NCBI RefSeq assembly: GCF_029846635.1
Contig: NZ_JARVTG010000002.1
Coordinates: 682,001-746,000 of the forward strand
DNA: 64,000 bases
Direction: 5' to 3'
DNA from: Pokkaliibacter sp. MBI-7
GTDB lineage: Bacteria; Pseudomonadota; Gammaproteobacteria; Pseudomonadales; Balneatricaceae
A model generated the notes under the pieces. It was not told the origin of the DNA, made no database searches, and saw only the letters and a list, made by a program, of their open reading frames with translations. The first letter of the stretch is position 1; each line of letters opens with the position of its first letter. The translations under genes were made by a program, and so were the position numbers. Positions 50,067 to 59,105 of the stretch are shown here, piece after piece.

Positions 50067-50534
50067 CAGAACTTCGCATAATATGGTCAGGCGTTATGTC
50101 TATAAGTGGCCTGTGAGAATTCCATTCACAGGCCAAGCAGAAAAGCAGCTGCGTGGGTGGGCACATGGGGTAGGGGCCCCGTGCCCACATCGTTGATGCG
50201 CGTGATGCGTCTTTTTGACATAGCGCCCTATTATGACGAAGTTCTGTTTCTCCGCTGATGCTCGGCTCGCTGCCCGAAGGGCATTAGCGCTTGCACTGCA
50301 TTCTGGCTGTTCTCCGGCACTTGCAGCGCGGTACCCGCCAGAACCTTTTCCCTACTCGTGTTTTTGCCCCCTGTAGCAGTCCGTGGCTGATCGGACTCAA
50401 TCTGATAGCGGTGTCAGTGCTGCTCACGTCCTGATATCCGCTTTTCTGTATCTCACACTGAGCTAGGTTCACCGCGCAGCGGTTCGGGTTCCAGTAACAC
50501 CCGAACTTTACCGCGGGATCCCGCGGTCTGACTT

Positions 50535-50825
50535 CTATTTTTCTCTCCAGTCGTCTTTGTTGCCTTTCTCTTTTGCAAGCTTTATCCAGACAGCCCTTAC
50601 ATCTGCGTTTGTTTCTTTCTGAGCGTTGGCTGTTGCTATCAACTCAAGTGGGTCTCGCCTCAATGCATTAGCTAGCCTAATTATTTTTTCTGCCCCCATT
50701 GGCTGCCCGTTTCTGACTTTTGTTATGTATTGTCTTGAAACATTTAGCATTTTTGCCACTTGATAGTCTGAATCTAGCTTCATTCTCTCCTTTAATTCAT
50801 CAATGTAGCTATCAAACCATCTCAT
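50535..50825 (-). CDS. Phage repressor, XRE-type (copy 3)
   Basis: Identical to the repressor of copy 1 (96 residues). Confidence 0.87.
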   Translation of the reverse strand: MRWFDSYIDELKERMKLDSDYQVAKMLNVSRQYITKVRNGQPMGAEKIIRLANALRRDPLELIATANAQKETNADVRAVWIKLAKEKGNKDDWREK

Positions 50826-50867
50826 CACACTTATCTCTTGGTGAACTCCAGTAATAATAATTGTCAT

Positions 50868-50954
50868 GTAACCGGGAGAGGTAACGTAACTAATACTGTT
50901 GACAGTAACCATTGTTGGTTCTATGTTTTGCAACGTGTAACCAATTCTAGTTAC
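50868..50954. promoter_or_regulatory. rep promoter with GTAAC repeats (copy 3)
   Basis: Same promoter and repeat cluster as in copies 1 and 2. Confidence 0.68.
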
Positions 50955-50969
50955 TGACGGATTTTGTCT

Positions 50970-52106
50970 ATGTCTGCAATCAACATTGATTGGGCGACTG
51001 TTTATCAGGACTTTTCAGAGGAGCTCCCTTTGATTAGTGCCCAGTCTGCGGCGTGGTTTGATTCAGAGACTGGCGAATACCTGGGCACTACTCAGCCGAC
51101 TACTAAGCAAGAGGGCAGCTATTCGACCTCTGTGCAGGTTCGCGTCTCGGGTAACCGCGTTACTTGCTCTGGTAATCCGAGTCGCTTTGATCGCCTTGAT
51201 AACGTCATTGGTTGCCGCACCCTCGATCATGCAATGTCTGTTTTCAATCGCCTTCTCTCTAAAATTGGTCTTCCTGAGTTCACTAAATGCACCCGCACTT
51301 GGATTCTGCAGCAAGGATCAGACAAAGCATCGACCGTTTCTGATGGGGCTGTATTTCAGCGTATCGATATCAATCGTAACAGGGCAGTGGGGCACGGTAA
51401 TGAACAGGCTTATTTGAAAGGGCTTGCCACTCTACGTTATCGCCATTCAATTCCGTTTTTATATCCCGATGGCTACACAGTCGATTGGAGCTCTAAAAAT
51501 GGCTCTAATTTTTTGCTGTATCCCTCGGTTTATACTAAAGGTGTTGAATTGCGTAAGCATAGTTTGTCAAAAATTAAACGCCGATTAGGTGAAACCTCAG
51601 ACGAATACACATATGTTTCTAAACTGGCTGATTATTGTGATCAGATTGGTTTAGTTCGTTTCGAGCTAAAGTTGTATTCCCGTTTATTGCAAAGAGAAGG
51701 TCTCAAGTTTTGGGGTCTATTTGACGAATCCAAATTTCATCATATGTTAGATGATTTTTGTTCCATCGACTCTAAATTACAGGTGGAAAGAATGGATATT
51801 GAAACTATTTCAGAGCGTTTGATCTCGTCTGGAGTTTGTTCATCTACTCATGCAGCAAATACTACTGCTAATTATGCTATGTGTTGGATGAGCGGTAAGC
51901 AGTTTGATTTTAAGAAGCGGCAGGTTCAGGACCACGCGGCCCGCTTGAATCGAATCGGTATCAATATTCGTTTGCCCTGTGACATTACAAAATCGTCACC
52001 CGTTTACGTTAAGCGGGCTATTGAAGTTGTTGTTTCTGACAATGTGATCGTGCCGAGCTGGTATCGTCATATTGATTACAAACCAGCGCTGCGAGCCGTG
52101 GCGTAA
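50970..52106 (+). CDS. rep: Phage replication initiator, CRI/pII family (copy 3)
   Basis: Identical to copy 1 (378 residues). Confidence 0.85.
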   Translation: MSAINIDWATVYQDFSEELPLISAQSAAWFDSETGEYLGTTQPTTKQEGSYSTSVQVRVSGNRVTCSGNPSRFDRLDNVIGCRTLDHAMSVFNRLLSKIGLPEFTKCTRTWILQQGSDKASTVSDGAVFQRIDINRNRAVGHGNEQAYLKGLATLRYRHSIPFLYPDGYTVDWSSKNGSNFLLYPSVYTKGVELRKHSLSKIKRRLGETSDEYTYVSKLADYCDQIGLVRFELKLYSRLLQREGLKFWGLFDESKFHHMLDDFCSIDSKLQVERMDIETISERLISSGVCSSTHAANTTANYAMCWMSGKQFDFKKRQVQDHAARLNRIGINIRLPCDITKSSPVYVKRAIEVVVSDNVIVPSWYRHIDYKPALRAVA

Positions 52107-52120
52107 ACGAGGTATTAATC

Positions 52121-52465
52121 ATGCAATTACAATTTGGTGAATATGTTTGTGGTGTTGTTCAGGACGTTATCTCTGAGCCGTGGTCGAGTGACCCTACTAA
52201 GTTTAACCATCGAGTTTTAATGATTCGCCCGTATTCAGATCAATACGGAAATCCGCAGACGGATGTAATGCAGATTGATATTGCAGCTGAAGAAGTTCAG
52301 CCAATGCGTGCCCAGTTGCAGCATTTTCGCGGCCAGCCTGCGCTCCTGCAGGTTGTTGCTCAGGCCCGATCCGGCGGCCGTAACGGTGCCTGGCTACGTC
52401 GATTCAAGCCCAAAGGCGCTAACTTCATTCCTTTTCCTTCTCCGGCTGATCAGAAGCCTAAGTGA
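52121..52465 (+). CDS. Phage ssDNA-binding protein, pV-like (copy 3)
   Basis: Identical to copy 1 (114 residues). Confidence 0.72.
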   Translation: MQLQFGEYVCGVVQDVISEPWSSDPTKFNHRVLMIRPYSDQYGNPQTDVMQIDIAAEEVQPMRAQLQHFRGQPALLQVVAQARSGGRNGAWLRRFKPKGANFIPFPSPADQKPK

Positions 52466-52563
52466 TGGAAACCATTACGCAAATGAATGGCTATATGCAG
52501 CTGATATATTTGTCTGCCTGTATGTTGGCATTTGCGATCGGCTATTTAGGGGGGCGTAAGTGA
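52465..52563 (+). CDS. Tiny membrane protein, pVII-like (copy 3)
   Basis: Identical 32-codon gene as in copy 1. Confidence 0.7.
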   Translation: METITQMNGYMQLIYLSACMLAFAIGYLGGRK

Positions 52564-52697
52564 TGGAATTATCTCATTTTACATCCGACCAACTTTCTTC
52601 ATTAGCTGTTGGCCTGTGTATTTGCTGGTTTTCCGGTTTTTGCACAGGCTTTCTCCATGGGTCTATTCAGACTCTATTCCGTAAAACCTTTCATTGA
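52563..52697 (+). CDS. Small membrane protein, pIX-like (copy 3)
   Basis: Identical 44-codon gene as in copy 1. Confidence 0.7.
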   Translation: MELSHFTSDQLSSLAVGLCICWFSGFCTGFLHGSIQTLFRKTFH

Positions 52698-52704
52698 GGT
52701 GTAT

Positions 52705-52980
52705 ATGATGCCTAAAAATCAAATCGTTGTTCGTAAAAATGGCATGAACTCAATTCAGCGTTCGTTGCCTGTTCTGGTTGTTGCGCTGTCCCTGTTTGCA
52801 GGCTCTGTAATGGCTGCCGATGGTGACGGCACTACTGAGGCCAGCTCTATGGCTACTCTACTGATTGCGTCTGCTGTAGCGATTGGGGCGTCAGCAATGA
52901 CTGTTGTTGTTGCTCGTCTGGGTATCGAAGCGGGCATGTCGTTCGTCAAAGCGTTTATGCGCAAAGCTTTCGGGCGTTAA
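52705..52980 (+). CDS. Major coat protein pVIII (copy 3)
   Basis: Identical to copy 1 (91-residue precursor). Confidence 0.92.
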   Translation: MMPKNQIVVRKNGMNSIQRSLPVLVVALSLFAGSVMAADGDGTTEASSMATLLIASAVAIGASAMTVVVARLGIEAGMSFVKAFMRKAFGR

Positions 52981-52993
52981 TTGGGTGGCGGCT

Positions 52994-54487
52994 ATGCTTC
53001 GCATGATTCAAATCATGGCGGCGCTGGCCGCCGTTTTTTTTATATCCTCGTCTTATGCTACTGATAATTATTATTTGTGTAGCAAAACGTCATCTACTCA
53101 TTATTCAACAGCATCTAATGCTGTCAGTGCGTGTACTACTGAAATGCAGTCTATTGTCTCTGCTGATCAATCCGCTAGAAATGCTGATGGTCAAATTTCT
53201 AGTATTACTGTCGCGTCTGGTCCTGATTTGAATATGAATAGAACTCCTCAATATCAGGCGTCTTATAATGTCTATGTTCTGGGTTGTTTGAGCAATGACT
53301 GTCAGTTTGATCCATCTGCTTATCACAATTTTCTTTTTGCTGGTTTTTCAATATCTGGCTATATCTACAATGATCAAGATACTCCCGATTGTAATACCGG
53401 GGATAAAACAGTTACTCGCGTTGTTATTCACGCTGCAATGTCTATTGTGCCTGATGCCGTTTCAAAGGACGGCTGTGGATACGCTATTGACTATTCAACA
53501 GAACGCGATTGTGGCGTCTATGACGATATGCCGACTACCGCGATTATGGAGTGTGTTTACGATGCGACGGGAACGGGGCAACCGCTGACGTCAAACGGGA
53601 CCAACGATTATATCGGCAACAGTCAGGGCGACGCTCCGCTGACTGACACGCGACAGAATACAGAGACGTCAACCAGTACCCCTGAGACTGTTACAGAAAC
53701 CGATACATCCACGACGACAACTAGCACAGACACGACTACAAAAACTGACGGCGCGGGTACGTACGTCAACACCACGGCTACTGGATCGACGGCGGTTAAC
53801 TCTACGGGAACGTCAGTTACAACGACGAATACCGCAACAACCACAACGAGCAAGACGGACAGCTCGGGTACGTCGACAACGCAGAACACAACGACGACGA
53901 CAACGCCGACGATAACCGTTGTCACGACCATGAGCGGTACTGTCACGGGTAGTACCGCTGCAGGCACTAGTACAGGCGTCACGACGACAACTAGCTGCAC
54001 TACAACAGCTGACGGCACAAAGACGTGTACAACGACAAGCAAAGGTTCCGGGCTCAGTGGTGGTAGTTGTACTGGCACAAACTGTGGTGACGGTTTAGCT
54101 ACTGAGGCGACCCAGCAGGGTGTTTTAGCTGCATTGAAGATCGATGATGGTTTTGTACAGCCTGATCAGACTGCGCTCCAAACTCCTCTCGATACGTGGC
54201 AACAGTCTGCGATAGATGAGATCAGTAGCGATGTTTCAGAGGAAACCGGTCCTCTATCGTTTGCTGCTGAATTCGGTACACGCTTGTCAATTCCCACAGG
54301 CGGTCAATGTCATAGTTTGTCGTTCAGTCTTTCTGTGCTCGGCAGTTCGTATACGATTTCAACACCGTCTGATTTTTGCGATGTCATATCAATGATTCAG
54401 GCTGCCCTGGGCTGGCTCTTATACGTCGCGACTGCGTTTTATTTGCTGTTTGTTTTTAATCGTGAAACTCGCGGGGGCCTCAAATGA
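52994..54487 (+). CDS. Minor coat/adsorption protein pIII (copy 3)
   Basis: Identical to copy 1 (497 residues). Confidence 0.85.
   Translation: MLRMIQIMAALAAVFFISSSYATDNYYLCSKTSSTHYSTASNAVSACTTEMQSIVSADQSARNADGQISSITVASGPDLNMNRTPQYQASYNVYVLGCLSNDCQFDPSAYHNFLFAGFSISGYIYNDQDTPDCNTGDKTVTRVVIHAAMSIVPDAVSKDGCGYAIDYSTERDCGVYDDMPTTAIMECVYDATGTGQPLTSNGTNDYIGNSQGDAPLTDTRQNTETSTSTPETVTETDTSTTTTSTDTTTKTDGAGTYVNTTATGSTAVNSTGTSVTTTNTATTTTSKTDSSGTSTTQNTTTTTTPTITVVTTMSGTVTGSTAAGTSTGVTTTTSCTTTADGTKTCTTTSKGSGLSGGSCTGTNCGDGLATEATQQGVLAALKIDDGFVQPDQTALQTPLDTWQQSAIDEISSDVSEETGPLSFAAEFGTRLSIPTGGQCHSLSFSLSVLGSSYTISTPSDFCDVISMIQAALGWLLYVATAFYLLFVFNRETRGGLK
53017..53041 (+). terminator. Intrinsic terminator inside pIII (copy 3)
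   Basis: GGCGGC-GCTG-GCCGCC stem plus eight T, as in copy 1. Confidence 0.85.
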
Positions 54488-54798
54488 ATATTTTGGTCAC
54501 GTTGATATCAGGCCTGTTCACGTGGCTGGCAACTCTGTTAGCTCGTTCATTAGGAATCAAATTAGCTATTAACGTAGCTGTTTTTTCCCTGTTTATTGTT
54601 TTTCTAGCGGCGTTTTATACAGCCCTCGTTGCTATTCTGTCCGGTATTGCTGTCACCATGCCGTCTGTTATGTCAGAGGGTTTAAGCTGGCTGCCGTCTA
54701 ATTTTGGCGCCTGTGTATCTGCTGTGCTGTCTGCTGAATCTGCTGCGTATATATATCGAGTTTCGATTATTGCAGTCTCTGTTAAATCACGCCTGTAA
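54484..54798 (+). CDS. Minor coat protein pVI, DUF2523-type (copy 3)
   Basis: Identical to copy 1 (104 residues). Confidence 0.85.
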   Translation: MNILVTLISGLFTWLATLLARSLGIKLAINVAVFSLFIVFLAAFYTALVAILSGIAVTMPSVMSEGLSWLPSNFGACVSAVLSAESAAYIYRVSIIAVSVKSRL

Positions 54799-54851
54799 AC
54801 CCCCCGGGCCCGAATTTATGAGGGTTTGGGGGGTTTACAATTGGAGGTTAT

Positions 54852-55694
54852 ATGGCTGTTTATTTCATTACCGGCAAATTAGGTGCTGGCAAATCTATTC
54901 AGGCAGTTGATCAGATACAACAGCGCATTAAATCCGGTCGGCGTGTTGCTACTAATATGGATTTGTTTCTTGATGAGCTGATGCCGCCTGATTCGGCTCA
55001 GTCTGTTGCTCGTATACCTGATAAACCCCGTCTTGAGGATCTTGATAATCTGGGTCTTGGCTATGAAGGTGATTTTTTTGATGAGAAAAAATTCGGATTG
55101 CTGGTTTTAGATGAATGCGCCAGTTTTTTGAATGTTCGAAAGTGGAACGATAAAGAGCGGGCAGGGGTCATTGATTGGTTTATTCATGCTAGGAAAAAGC
55201 GCTGGGATATTATTTTTCTGGTGCAGGCTCCGAATGTTATTGATCGTCAGGTATTCGAGGCACTCTGTGAGCATATCGGCTATTGCAAACGAATTGATCG
55301 CGTTCCCCTTTTTCGTTTTATCCGTTTGCCACAGGTTCATGTCTGCAATGTGTATTATGGTGAGAGTAAATCTGATGGTATCAAGGTCGATACATGGAGT
55401 TATACAGGCGACTGGCTACATCGTGGCTATGATACTGCTCAGTGTTTTGTCGATGGTCTGGAGTATCTGCCGGGTCATGCTGATCCTGTCGACATGCGCG
55501 CACCGTATACAATGCTGAGTGCGTGGCATTTGAAAGGCCGTTATTTGCAGAAGACTGAATCAAAGCCTTTCCGCATTCCTGGGCCGTTCAAAATTTTGGC
55601 GTGGTTGGCATTCGGTATCTATGCCGTGCTCACTGAGCAAGCTGCTGTTGATGTTGCCCGACGCTGCGGCATGTATCGCGGTCAACGCCGATAA
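54852..55694 (+). CDS. Assembly ATPase pI, Zot family (copy 3)
   Basis: Identical to copy 1 (280 residues). Confidence 0.92.
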   Translation: MAVYFITGKLGAGKSIQAVDQIQQRIKSGRRVATNMDLFLDELMPPDSAQSVARIPDKPRLEDLDNLGLGYEGDFFDEKKFGLLVLDECASFLNVRKWNDKERAGVIDWFIHARKKRWDIIFLVQAPNVIDRQVFEALCEHIGYCKRIDRVPLFRFIRLPQVHVCNVYYGESKSDGIKVDTWSYTGDWLHRGYDTAQCFVDGLEYLPGHADPVDMRAPYTMLSAWHLKGRYLQKTESKPFRIPGPFKILAWLAFGIYAVLTEQAAVDVARRCGMYRGQRR

Positions 55695-55740
55695 TGCTGT
55701 TTATCGGCATTCATTCTGAGATTGAATATTAGGGGTTTTT

Positions 55741-55872
55741 ATGGACTGTTTTATTCCTGATTCTATGTATGAGTGCATGGCTGGTACGTCGTTTCCGTGG
55801 ATGCTTTTTTTCTTCGGTGTTATTGGTTTGGGTTTGTTGATCGTTTCTATTCGGGCTTATTTTTATCTATGA
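55741..55872 (+). CDS. Small membrane protein at operon end (copy 3)
   Basis: Identical 43-codon gene as in copy 1; its stop is four bases before the dif site. Confidence 0.6.
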   Translation: MDCFIPDSMYECMAGTSFPWMLFFFGVIGLGLLIVSIRAYFYL

Positions 55873-55876
55873 CAGA

Positions 55877-55904
55877 ACTTCGCATAATATGTATTATGTT
55901 AAAT
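55877..55904 (+). other. dif: Chromosomal dif site (attR)
   Basis: XerC arm ACTTCGCATAA, centre TATGTA, XerD arm TTATGTTAAAT. The XerD arm and the CGCATAA of the XerC arm equal E. coli dif. The XerC arm is phage-derived and the XerD arm host-derived. A complete dif is therefore kept at the right end of the array, usable for dimer resolution and for further integrations. It marks the replication terminus. Confidence 0.93.
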
Positions 55905-56217
55905 TATATATTTGTCCTGATGGATTAGCTCCGGGTTCTTAGCCCTTCCATATCGCTCGCTTTCTTCTGTCTTCCCTTCGCTGGATGACTGCGCCCATTT
56001 CGATGTTGCATAGAATGTTATCTGCATTCGCTCTCGCTTGAGTGAATGCAGATAACCAGATGCCTGCCGCACGCCGCCGTTTTGTCAGCAGCTGTGTTGC
56101 TCGTCAGCTGGGGATCTGATCATGATCAATCCGATGAACGCCTTGCTCAGGCCGTTGTCATCGAGCCCTCTGTTGACCGGATTGAGCACGATGTGAACCA
56201 AACTAAGCCGCAGCCGA
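55905..56217. other. 313-bp non-coding gap between dif and uxaC2
   Basis: No credible gene; a plus-strand frame from 56046 runs antisense into uxaC and is judged spurious. It contains the strong hairpin described separately. Confidence 0.5.
56017..56056. other. Long inverted repeat near dif
   Basis: GTTATCTGCATTC / GAATGCAGATAAC, perfect 13-bp arms around 14 bases in which CTC/GAG can extend pairing. Downstream of uxaC2 on its strand, but without a T-run. Could be a factor-dependent terminator, an RNA-stabilising hairpin or a protein site. Confidence 0.6.
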
Positions 56218-57645
56218 TCAGCTTCCCTGTATTGTCGGATTCCCGCCAAAGTAACGCTCAGCATTGCGGAAGCAAATATTGCTCACCATCGAGCCGAGTA
56301 ATTCAAGATCATTAGGGGCTTCTCCGTCAGCTACCCAGCGGCCGATCATCTGGCACAGTATCCGGCGGAAATACTCATGGCGCGTGAACGACAGAAAGCT
56401 TCGCGAGTCTGTCAGCATCCCGACGAACTGACTGAGCAACCCCATGTTGGCCAGGCTCGCCATCTGCCGGATCATGCCGTCCTTCTGGTCGTTGAACCAC
56501 CAGCCTGAGCCGAACTGAATCTTGCCGGCAATACCGCCTCCCTGAAAGTTTCCAATCATGGTGGCGATCATGTCGTTATCAGCCGGGTTCAGGCAGTAAA
56601 GAATGGTTTTGGGCAACAGATCATCGCGATCCATGGTGTCAAGCAAGGCGGCAAGGTTTGCCGCCAGTGGCGCATCGGCGATGGAGTCAAACCCGGTGTT
56701 TGGCCCCACAGCGGCCAGCATCCGGCTGCTGTTGCTGCGCAGTGCGCCAATATGCAGCTGCATGACCCAGCCCCGACGGGCATATTCCTGTCCCATCATG
56801 ACCTGCACGGCAGTAGCAAACTGCGCCGCCTCAAGATCGCTCACGCCCTGGCCTGACAAGCCTTTTTTCAGAATGGCATCGAGTGTTGATTCAGCCGGTA
56901 CAGGTGCATAGCGCAGGACTTCAATACCATGATCTGCGGCCACACAACCATGCTGGGCAAAATGGTCGATGCGTTGCAGCAAGGCAGTAACCAGATCGGC
57001 ATAGCAGCGAATATCGTTCCCAGTCAGCGCTCCCAGTGCCTTCATATACTCAGCAAAACCATCAAGCTCCGCTTTGAAGGCACGATCAGGCCGCCAGGTA
57101 GGCACAACCCGTACGTCAAAGCCGGTATCGTCGGCTATCGCCTTGTGATGGCGAAGATCATCCAGTGGATCATCAGTGGTCCCGACCAGCACCACATTCA
57201 TCTTTTTGAGAATGCCACGGGCACTGAATGCTTTATCAGCCAGACAATCGTTGGCTGTGTGCCAGATCGCCTCTGCGCTGTCCGGGCCGAACAGCGTGCC
57301 CTCAATACCAAACGGACGTCGCAGTTCAAGGTGAGTCCAGTGATACAACGGATTACCGATGCACTGTGGTACCGTGCGCGCCCAGGCCTGATATTTCGCG
57401 TAATCGCTGGCTGAACCGGTGATCAGTGCTTCATCAATTCCCGCGGTGCGCATGGCGCGCCACTTATAGTGATCCCCAGCCAGCCAGATATTCGTCATAT
57501 TGGAGAAGCTGACGTCACTGGCGATGTCTTCTGGCGGCAGGTGGCAGTGATAATCAAAAATGGGCTGAGCGGCGGCATAGTCGTGATACAGGCGACGTGC
57601 CACTTCGTTGCCCAGCAGAAAATCCTCACCCATAAATCGTCTCAT
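56218..57645 (-). CDS. uxaC: Glucuronate/galacturonate isomerase UxaC (copy 2)
   Basis: 475 residues with the same metal motif YHCHLPP (His33, His35) and blocks WLAGDHYKWRAMRTAG, HWTHLELRRPFGI, VVLVGTTDDPLDD and SGWWFNDQKDGM as the copy at 14720-16135. The two differ along their length, so they are old paralogues and not a recent duplication. GGGAG precedes the ATG. Probably co-transcribed with manD upstream (94-bp gap). Enzyme role as for copy 1; with mannonate dehydratase beside it this copy probably serves glucuronate. Confidence 0.97.
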   Translation of the reverse strand: MRRFMGEDFLLGNEVARRLYHDYAAAQPIFDYHCHLPPEDIASDVSFSNMTNIWLAGDHYKWRAMRTAGIDEALITGSASDYAKYQAWARTVPQCIGNPLYHWTHLELRRPFGIEGTLFGPDSAEAIWHTANDCLADKAFSARGILKKMNVVLVGTTDDPLDDLRHHKAIADDTGFDVRVVPTWRPDRAFKAELDGFAEYMKALGALTGNDIRCYADLVTALLQRIDHFAQHGCVAADHGIEVLRYAPVPAESTLDAILKKGLSGQGVSDLEAAQFATAVQVMMGQEYARRGWVMQLHIGALRSNSSRMLAAVGPNTGFDSIADAPLAANLAALLDTMDRDDLLPKTILYCLNPADNDMIATMIGNFQGGGIAGKIQFGSGWWFNDQKDGMIRQMASLANMGLLSQFVGMLTDSRSFLSFTRHEYFRRILCQMIGRWVADGEAPNDLELLGSMVSNICFRNAERYFGGNPTIQGS

Positions 57646-57739
57646 CAGTGTGCTCCCAACTGAGCTGACTCAGCCTGAGTAAGTGCGATGCGCCCTCCCC
57701 AGCCTGAGCCATATTTACAGCGTTACTGTCTTTCTGGGT

Positions 57740-58948
57740 TTACCAATGCCAGAGGGTGCCATCTTCCAGGCGATTCACTGGCAGGCAGGCTCGCTGATAG
57801 GGGTATTTCGCCGCCAGTGCTTCATCAATATCCACACCATGTCCGGGCACATCGCCCGGCGTGAAGTAGCCATGTTCAAAGCGATAGGCGTGAGGAAATA
57901 CCGCGTCGGTTTCTGCACTGTGGGCCATGTGTTCCTGAATACCGAAGTTCGGCACCCAGTAATCAAAATGCAGCGCGGCGCCCATACACACCGGCGACAG
58001 ATCCGTTGCGCCATGACAGCCGGTGCGCACGTGGTAAAGGCTGGCGAGATCGGCAATACGCCGCAGCTGGGTGATGCCTCCCACGTGTGAAACAGAGGTG
58101 CGAATGTAGTCGATCAGTTGCTTTTCAATCAGTTCGCGGCAGTCATGGATGGAATTGAACACTTCTCCCACTGCCAGTGGCGTGGTGGTGTGCTGACGAA
58201 TCAGGCGGAAACCTTCCTGATTCTCGGCAGCAACCGCATCCTCCATCCAGAACAGATGGTAGGGCTCCAGTTCCTTGCCAAGGCGTGCAGCTTCGATGGG
58301 TGTCAGGCGATGATGAACGTCGTGCAGGATGTGCAGATCCTCACCGTACTGGTCCCGAATGGCGCGAAACAGTTTGGGAATAAAGTTGAGGTATTTCTCG
58401 GTGGACCAGACGTTTTCTGACGGCAGATCCGAATCGGCCGGCTCGTAAGGCTTATCGCCTTTGGATACGCCATAGGTGGAGGCCAGCCCCGGCACGCCAC
58501 ACTGCACGCGAATGGCCTTGTAGCCAAGATCACGGTGGTGCCCTACTTCGTCCAGCACCGCCTGGATGTCATTGCCGTTGGCGTGGGAGTACACCATGAT
58601 CCGGTCGCGGCTTCTGCCACCCAGCAACTGGTATAACGGCATGTTGGCTGCTTTGGCTTTGATGTCCCACAGTGCCGTATCGACGGCGGCAATGGCTGTC
58701 ATGCCGACGGGACCGCGGCGCCAGTACGCCCCGCGATAGAGGTATTGCCAGATGTCTTCAATCCGATGGGCGTCGCGGCCGATCAGCATCGGAATCACGT
58801 AATCTTCAAGGTACGACACCACCGACTTTTCACGGCCATTGAGGGTGGCGTCACCGATACCATAGATCCCCTCCTCCGTCTGGATTTTCAGGGTAACCAG
58901 GTTCCTGCCCGGGCATGTCACGATGACCTTGGCTGAGACTATTTTCAC
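57740..58948 (-). CDS. manD: D-mannonate dehydratase, ManD (enolase superfamily)
   Basis: 402 residues, the usual length of ManD/RspA. Converts D-mannonate to 2-keto-3-deoxygluconate in glucuronate catabolism. N-terminal capping domain, then the barrel with ALWDIKAKAANMPLYQLLGG, LHILHDVHHRLTP (first Asp ligand), YHLFWMEDAVAAENQEG (Glu) and TPLAVGEVFNSIHDC (Glu), and HGATDLSPVCMGAALHFD near the C-terminus. Starts at GTG with GGAG eight bases upstream. Lies between the TRAP operon and uxaC2, so transport, isomerisation and dehydration are grouped. Confidence 0.93.
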   Translation of the reverse strand: MKIVSAKVIVTCPGRNLVTLKIQTEEGIYGIGDATLNGREKSVVSYLEDYVIPMLIGRDAHRIEDIWQYLYRGAYWRRGPVGMTAIAAVDTALWDIKAKAANMPLYQLLGGRSRDRIMVYSHANGNDIQAVLDEVGHHRDLGYKAIRVQCGVPGLASTYGVSKGDKPYEPADSDLPSENVWSTEKYLNFIPKLFRAIRDQYGEDLHILHDVHHRLTPIEAARLGKELEPYHLFWMEDAVAAENQEGFRLIRQHTTTPLAVGEVFNSIHDCRELIEKQLIDYIRTSVSHVGGITQLRRIADLASLYHVRTGCHGATDLSPVCMGAALHFDYWVPNFGIQEHMAHSAETDAVFPHAYRFEHGYFTPGDVPGHGVDIDEALAAKYPYQRACLPVNRLEDGTLWHW

Positions 58949-59105
58949 GATTGCATCTCCATTCTTCGCCGCCTTCGAGCAGTCACCTTGACCTCAAGGC
59001 TCGATGCGGACAGGCCTGATGGCACTGTTTTCGGGCAAGGCTCTCCCCTGCCGCATGCAGCACGGGAACGCCGGTGGCAGTTGCAGCTGCCTGATTTGAA
59101 GCGTG

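Larger units (their letters stand above)
44276..50081 (+). mobile_element. Inovirus prophage, tandem copy 2 (5806 bp)
   Basis: Same length and order as copy 1 and, as far as every protein and landmark compared shows, identical sequence. The junction with copy 1 carries the phage XerC arm ACTTCGCATAA (44265-44275), centre TATGGT and degenerate XerD side CAGGCGTTATG. The intergenic and attP structures described in copy 1 lie at 44267-44728, and the alternative hairpins before pI at 48989-49032. Confidence 0.93.
50082..55887 (+). mobile_element. Inovirus prophage, tandem copy 3 (5806 bp)
   Basis: Third identical unit; its left junction XerC arm is at 50071-50081 and its right end runs into a restored dif. 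Intergenic and attP structures at 50073-50534; hairpins before pI at 54795-54838. Confidence 0.93.

Noticed and set aside
38461..55904. CRISPR array suggested by long identical repeats
   Set aside because: The repeats are 5.8-kb coding units, not short direct repeats with spacers.
56046..56315. 89-residue plus-strand frame after dif
   Set aside because: It runs over a hairpin and into the 3' end of uxaC2 in antisense; no family features.
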